DNA of 8,574 bases from assembly GCA_964420035.1 (NCBI GenBank), contig CAYQQR010000074.1:1-8574 (forward strand), read 5' to 3'. The notes under the pieces are model-generated. The model was not told where the DNA came from, ran no database searches, and worked only from the letters and a program-made list of their open reading frames with translations. The position numbers and the translations under genes were made by a program. This document shows positions 5,883-8,574 of the stretch, piece after piece. Numbering within the stretch: the first letter of the stretch is position 1; each line of letters starts with the position of its first letter. The DNA comes from CAYQQR01 sp964420035. Lineage in GTDB: Bacteria > Bacteroidota > Bacteroidia > Bacteroidales > SM23-62.

Positions 5883-8071
5883 TTCACCACACCATTCTCA
5901 TAATCATGGATCCGTTCCATGGGAACCCAGATCGCACCTTCTTCTGCACCCGGAGGCCCTTGCAGGAGGCTTTTCATCAACGCATCCCATTCGGTAATAC
6001 GGTTGCTTGATGCGGCATATCTGCTGTTCATGACATCTTCATCCAGATCTTCCGGAACGGTAATGATCATGACCAGCCTGTTTCCATACCGGTATATTTT
6101 GATCTTTTGTATGCCGCTATACCGGGCCGCGTGAACCACTTCCGGCCATACACCCTCTGCACTATGGAGATACTCGTATTCTTCGATGACTTCATCCTCA
6201 TTCCTGAGTTCAGCCGTCATAACGATATTCCTGGTTTTAACCGGTGATCGATCTCCCGCTTCAAATATCGTTTCCAGATAACGGTATTCCGGCTCCAGGC
6301 CGGCACGATCCACGATCTCCCGTGCCCCTTCCTGATGCAGGTAATGATAGTCGTTGTCCACCACTACTTTTCCGGTGGCGTGGAAGTTATACCTTCTGAA
6401 GCCGGAAGCTTCAATGAGATTTTCCTTCAGTACAAAAGGTCGTTCATCAGTCCCGCCCGAAGCTTCATCAAGATATATTCCTATCACAGGTGCATTGTCA
6501 GACCATTCCGAACGCCTGATCCCGTAAATGTGATTTCCCTCGATCGTGGTACCCGGTTGCAAGGAGAGGGTGTATATCCCTGCCCCGTCGGCCAGCATGT
6601 TCATAACTCCGGATATCTTGTTGTAGGCGATCCTGTTGTCCCTCATAGCATTGGGAGCCGGGGTCCATCCATACCCCACACCGATACCGGAATAAGGAAC
6701 ATCCCGTATGACATTGTGCTCGATCTTTAATCCGGCAGGATAACCGGCAACAATGGCATTGGTCCCGTAGTAATCACGCCCGGTCCTGAAAATTACATTA
6801 TTGGATATAACATCGTTCGTACAGATCTCACGTGTATCATCCGGATTATACGGCACGTGAGATTCCGTCTCCTCATTCCGCGTGAATTTTCCCACCGATA
6901 TTCCGTTTCCGGCAATTTCACTGATCACATTGCCCGTTACCCGGCAACTGTTTGTGCCGTACTCCAGGTCAATACCGGTAGCACCCAGGTGACTGAAAGT
7001 ATTCCTGTGGAAACAGATATTTTCGGAATTCATTATGGTAACTGCAGCCGGAGGCCTGCCAATGTACTGATTGTTAATGATGTCGGCATTTATGTTATAC
7101 TGGCCGGATTGCATATTCAGGTACCCGTGTTCACCCGGGTAGGTCCAGGTAGTGTGAGTAAAAGTGATCCCCTGAAAGGTGATATTACGGACAGGGCGGT
7201 CAGGAGTTCCCTTTATCAGTATAAGTGTTTCGGTACGGGGAAAAATAACACGGACATATTTCATATCCTCTTTCGCACGTGGTTTATAGTACAACGTATT
7301 GGCGAAACGATCAAGGTACCACTCTCCGGGTTCATCCAAAAATTCATAGGCATTTTCGAAATGAAAAACCTGATCATTCTCTTTTTTCGGATAAGGCCTG
7401 GGAAAAAGTATTTCACGTTCCTCATCCTGTATGGTTACAAATGCATCAATACCTCCTGTGGTGCCGCGCAATGAAAATGATTTAAGCCGCAAATAGCTTT
7501 CAGCCCAGGAATGCTGAAGCACCATTTCCACATTCTGAAAATTATTCCATCGGGAGATCTGATCTCCATGGATGATAATCTTCTTATCAGCCAGGTCCCA
7601 TGCCTTCAGCCGGTAATAATCTCCGCAATTGGGTTGCCGGGAACGGGTCGCCCTTTGGTCATTTACATACAGCTGTCTGAAATCCAGTATATTAACCGGT
7701 GCCTTCCATATACCGTTCTTATGATGCTCCCATCCTGTGATCCGGACACCCCCGCTAATCACGGGTTTTTCATCACCATAAGCCTGGATATAAATCCGGC
7801 ATTTTTTCTTTCCTGAATGACCTGTATCAAAAACTACAGGTTCCGCGACCGGATAGATCCCTCCCCGCATATAGATATGGATATCTTCATCCGCATCACC
7901 GCAGGTTTTCCGCATAACATCCGCAGCTCTCCGGAGGGTTTTGAATGGTTCTTCCTTCGTTCCCGGATTCGTGTCTTTCCCAAATGGGGAAACAAAATAA
8001 TCGGTGCCGGATTGTGCATGGATGGTGGCAGAAACCAATAAAACTGCACAAACAATGATCAGCCGCTTCAT
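5879..8071 (-). CDS. Secreted right-handed beta-helix (GH141-like) enzyme fused to RhaM/DUF718 mutarotase domain
   Basis: The 730-aa product has a signal peptide at residues 1-19 (MKRLIIVCAVLLVSATIHA, cleavage before QSG). Residues 24-50 hold the DYFVSPFGKDTNPGTKEEPF signature of DUF1565-type beta-helix enzymes. QLYVNDQRATRSRQP (133-147) and the beta-sandwich-like stretch to about 280 resemble GH141-type proteins, a family with characterised alpha-L-fucosidase and xylanase members. Parallel beta-helix turns run from about 295 to 575 (NITFQGITFTHTTW, ICFHRNTFSHLGATGIDLEY, LKIEHNVIRDVPYSGIGVGY), with DGAGIYTLSLQPGT (495-508) and GIYLDEASGG (531-540). The acidic residues in the last two are candidates for catalysis. 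Residues about 615-730 are a separate RhaM-like domain. There is no T9SS sorting domain, so the periplasm is the likely location. The ATG at 8071 follows an A/T-rich leader. The stop overlaps the ATG of the next gene. The fold and fusion are clear; the exact glycosidic bond attacked is inferred. Confidence 0.85.
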   Translation of the reverse strand: MKRLIIVCAVLLVSATIHAQSGTDYFVSPFGKDTNPGTKEEPFKTLRRAADVMRKTCGDADEDIHIYMRGGIYPVAEPVVFDTGHSGKKKCRIYIQAYGDEKPVISGGVRITGWEHHKNGIWKAPVNILDFRQLYVNDQRATRSRQPNCGDYYRLKAWDLADKKIIIHGDQISRWNNFQNVEMVLQHSWAESYLRLKSFSLRGTTGGIDAFVTIQDEEREILFPRPYPKKENDQVFHFENAYEFLDEPGEWYLDRFANTLYYKPRAKEDMKYVRVIFPRTETLILIKGTPDRPVRNITFQGITFTHTTWTYPGEHGYLNMQSGQYNINADIINNQYIGRPPAAVTIMNSENICFHRNTFSHLGATGIDLEYGTNSCRVTGNVISEIAGNGISVGKFTRNEETESHVPYNPDDTREICTNDVISNNVIFRTGRDYYGTNAIVAGYPAGLKIEHNVIRDVPYSGIGVGYGWTPAPNAMRDNRIAYNKISGVMNMLADGAGIYTLSLQPGTTIEGNHIYGIRRSEWSDNAPVIGIYLDEASGGTDERPFVLKENLIEASGFRRYNFHATGKVVVDNDYHYLHQEGAREIVDRAGLEPEYRYLETIFEAGDRSPVKTRNIVMTAELRNEDEVIEEYEYLHSAEGVWPEVVHAARYSGIQKIKIYRYGNRLVMIITVPEDLDEDVMNSRYAASSNRITEWDALMKSLLQGPPGAEEGAIWVPMERIHDYENGVVK
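5882..6229 (-). other. RhaM/DUF718-type (L-rhamnose or L-fucose mutarotase) domain within the beta-helix protein
   Basis: This region encodes residues 615-730 of the beta-helix protein. It matches, by recall, the whole length of the roughly 105-aa RhaM-type mutarotase family: an opening strand (NIVMTAELRNEDEVIEEYEY), the helix with LHSAEGVWPEVVHAARYSGI, the strand IYRYGNRLVMIITV, then ITEWDALM and a closing GAIWVPMERIHDY. H636 is in the position of the conserved active-site histidine. The spacing from this histidine to the WPE tryptophan is 6 residues here against 4 in E. coli RhaM, a small local insertion. RhaM enzymes interconvert alpha and beta anomers of L-rhamnose, and relatives act on L-fucose; they are normally free-standing cytoplasmic proteins. 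Here the domain is exported with its partner. Confidence 0.8.
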
Positions 8072-8112
8072 AAATAAATATTGGATTTCAATAATGCCCT
8101 TAACTTTCCAAG

Positions 8113-8148
8113 CAGAAGTATCTTATATAATTCTAACAAGTGTTCAAA
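8113..8148 (-). promoter_or_regulatory. Weak candidate Bacteroidota-type promoter before the beta-helix operon
   Basis: The 90-base gap between the T9SS gene and the beta-helix gene is A/T-rich. On the minus strand it holds TTTG (8148-8145) and, 24 bases later, TACTTCTG (8120-8113), one mismatch from the TAnnTTTG -7 element of Bacteroidota promoters. The spacing is longer than the usual 19-21 bases, so this is a weak candidate. It is recorded because it is the only sizeable gap ahead of the operon. No terminator hairpin is evident in the gap, so read-through from the upstream gene is equally possible. Confidence 0.2.
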
Positions 8149-8161
8149 GGAAGGTCAAGCT

Positions 8162-8574
8162 TTACTGACGCATGATCAGTTTTTTCTCGGTGATTTCATT
8201 TGTTCTTATATGAATAAGATAGGGTCCTTTTTCAAGGCCCGAACCGTTTATGGGAACCAAGACCGGTCCCGCGGGTAAACGTTTATTCATAATATGTAAA
8301 ACCTTACTTCCCCTGATATCATACAGGTCGATCTCTACTTTTGTCGCTTTTTCCAGCTCAATACGTAAAACTGTTTTATCGGTAAACGGTACCGGGGCTA
8401 CATTGATCCCGAATGCTTTATCATGGTATTCAGACATACCGGTCAGATTCCTGAATGTTGCAGTTACTGATTTCTCATCATCCACCAGTATGGTTACCGG
8501 ATTGTCCTCTCCGGTCACGTCCCCGCTCCAGCCGTCAAATTCCCATCCGGACGCCGGGCTGGCCAGCAGCACAA
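8162..8574 (-). CDS. T9SS-secreted repeat protein, C-terminal fragment (5' end beyond the window)
   Basis: Only the last 137 or so residues lie in the window; the frame is open at the right edge, so the GTG at 8572 is an internal valine, not a start. The visible part begins with the end of an InlB-type beta-grasp repeat (ASGWEFDGWSGDVTG, then ENPVTI-like and SVTATF), a module common in tandem in large secreted Bacteroidota proteins. From about residue 55 to the TAA at 8162-8164 it carries a T9SS type A sorting domain: INVAPVPFTDKTVLRIEL, VEIDLYDIRGSKV, LPAGPVLVPINGSGLEKGPY and a final TEKKLIMRQ. Such domains direct export across the outer membrane and are usually removed or replaced by a surface anchor. 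The N-terminal catalytic or binding part is not visible, so the activity is unknown; from the neighbours it may be a glycan-acting surface protein. It lies 90 bases upstream of the beta-helix gene on the same strand. Confidence 0.88.
   Translation of the reverse strand, partial: VLLASPASGWEFDGWSGDVTGEDNPVTILVDDEKSVTATFRNLTGMSEYHDKAFGINVAPVPFTDKTVLRIELEKATKVEIDLYDIRGSKVLHIMNKRLPAGPVLVPINGSGLEKGPYLIHIRTNEITEKKLIMRQ

Noticed and set aside
6335..7474. Long plus-strand open frames (131 and 205 codons) opposite the beta-helix gene.
   Set aside because: They lie wholly antisense to a gene with clear domain signatures, have no recognisable motifs, and look like shadows of its codon pattern.
1..8574. 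CRISPR arrays, tRNA or rRNA genes, insertion sequences and phage genes.
   Set aside because: No regularly spaced repeats, RNA-gene signatures, transposase or integrase motifs were seen; nearly all of the window is accounted for by minus-strand coding sequence.

Overview
The window reads as part of a Bacteroidota genome. The clearest taxonomic marker is the gene at the right edge, whose product ends in a C-terminal domain typical of type IX secretion system (T9SS) cargo. The weak or absent Shine-Dalgarno sequences and the A/T-rich leaders in front of most genes fit that phylum. All convincing genes lie on the minus strand, so transcription runs from right to left.

In order of transcription the layout is: (1) >8574-8162, the 3' end of a large surface or secreted protein with an InlB-like repeat and a T9SS sorting domain; (2) 8071-5879, a secreted right-handed beta-helix protein resembling GH141-type carbohydrate-active enzymes, fused at its C-terminus to a RhaM/DUF718 sugar mutarotase domain; (3) about 5882-4786, a uroporphyrinogen-decarboxylase-family (URO-D) protein whose N-terminus has no ordinary start codon in frame; (4) 4775-3672, a second, divergent URO-D-family protein; (5) 3639-2059, a sodium:solute symporter; (6) 1972-428, a GH57-like protein; (7) 325-56, a small protein that I do not recognise. 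Genes 2 to 6 overlap or are separated by 10-86 bases and look like one operon. Gene 1 is 90 bases upstream of gene 2, and gene 7 is 102 bases downstream of gene 6.

A plausible reading is a small catabolic unit for a deoxy-sugar-containing glycan or glycoside. The beta-helix enzyme would release a sugar in the periplasm and its fused mutarotase would equilibrate the anomers. The symporter would import the sugar or oligosaccharide, and the GH57-like protein and the two URO-D-family proteins would act in the cytoplasm. The substrate is inferred, not seen. No SusC/SusD pair, no regulator and no corrinoid-binding protein is present in the window.

The points most worth a second look are the beta-helix/mutarotase fusion, the pairing of two URO-D-like proteins (relatives of cobamide methyltransferases) with glycan-degradation genes, and an A7 homopolymer just after an ATGA stop/start overlap. 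That homopolymer puts the expected start of gene 3 one base out of frame.
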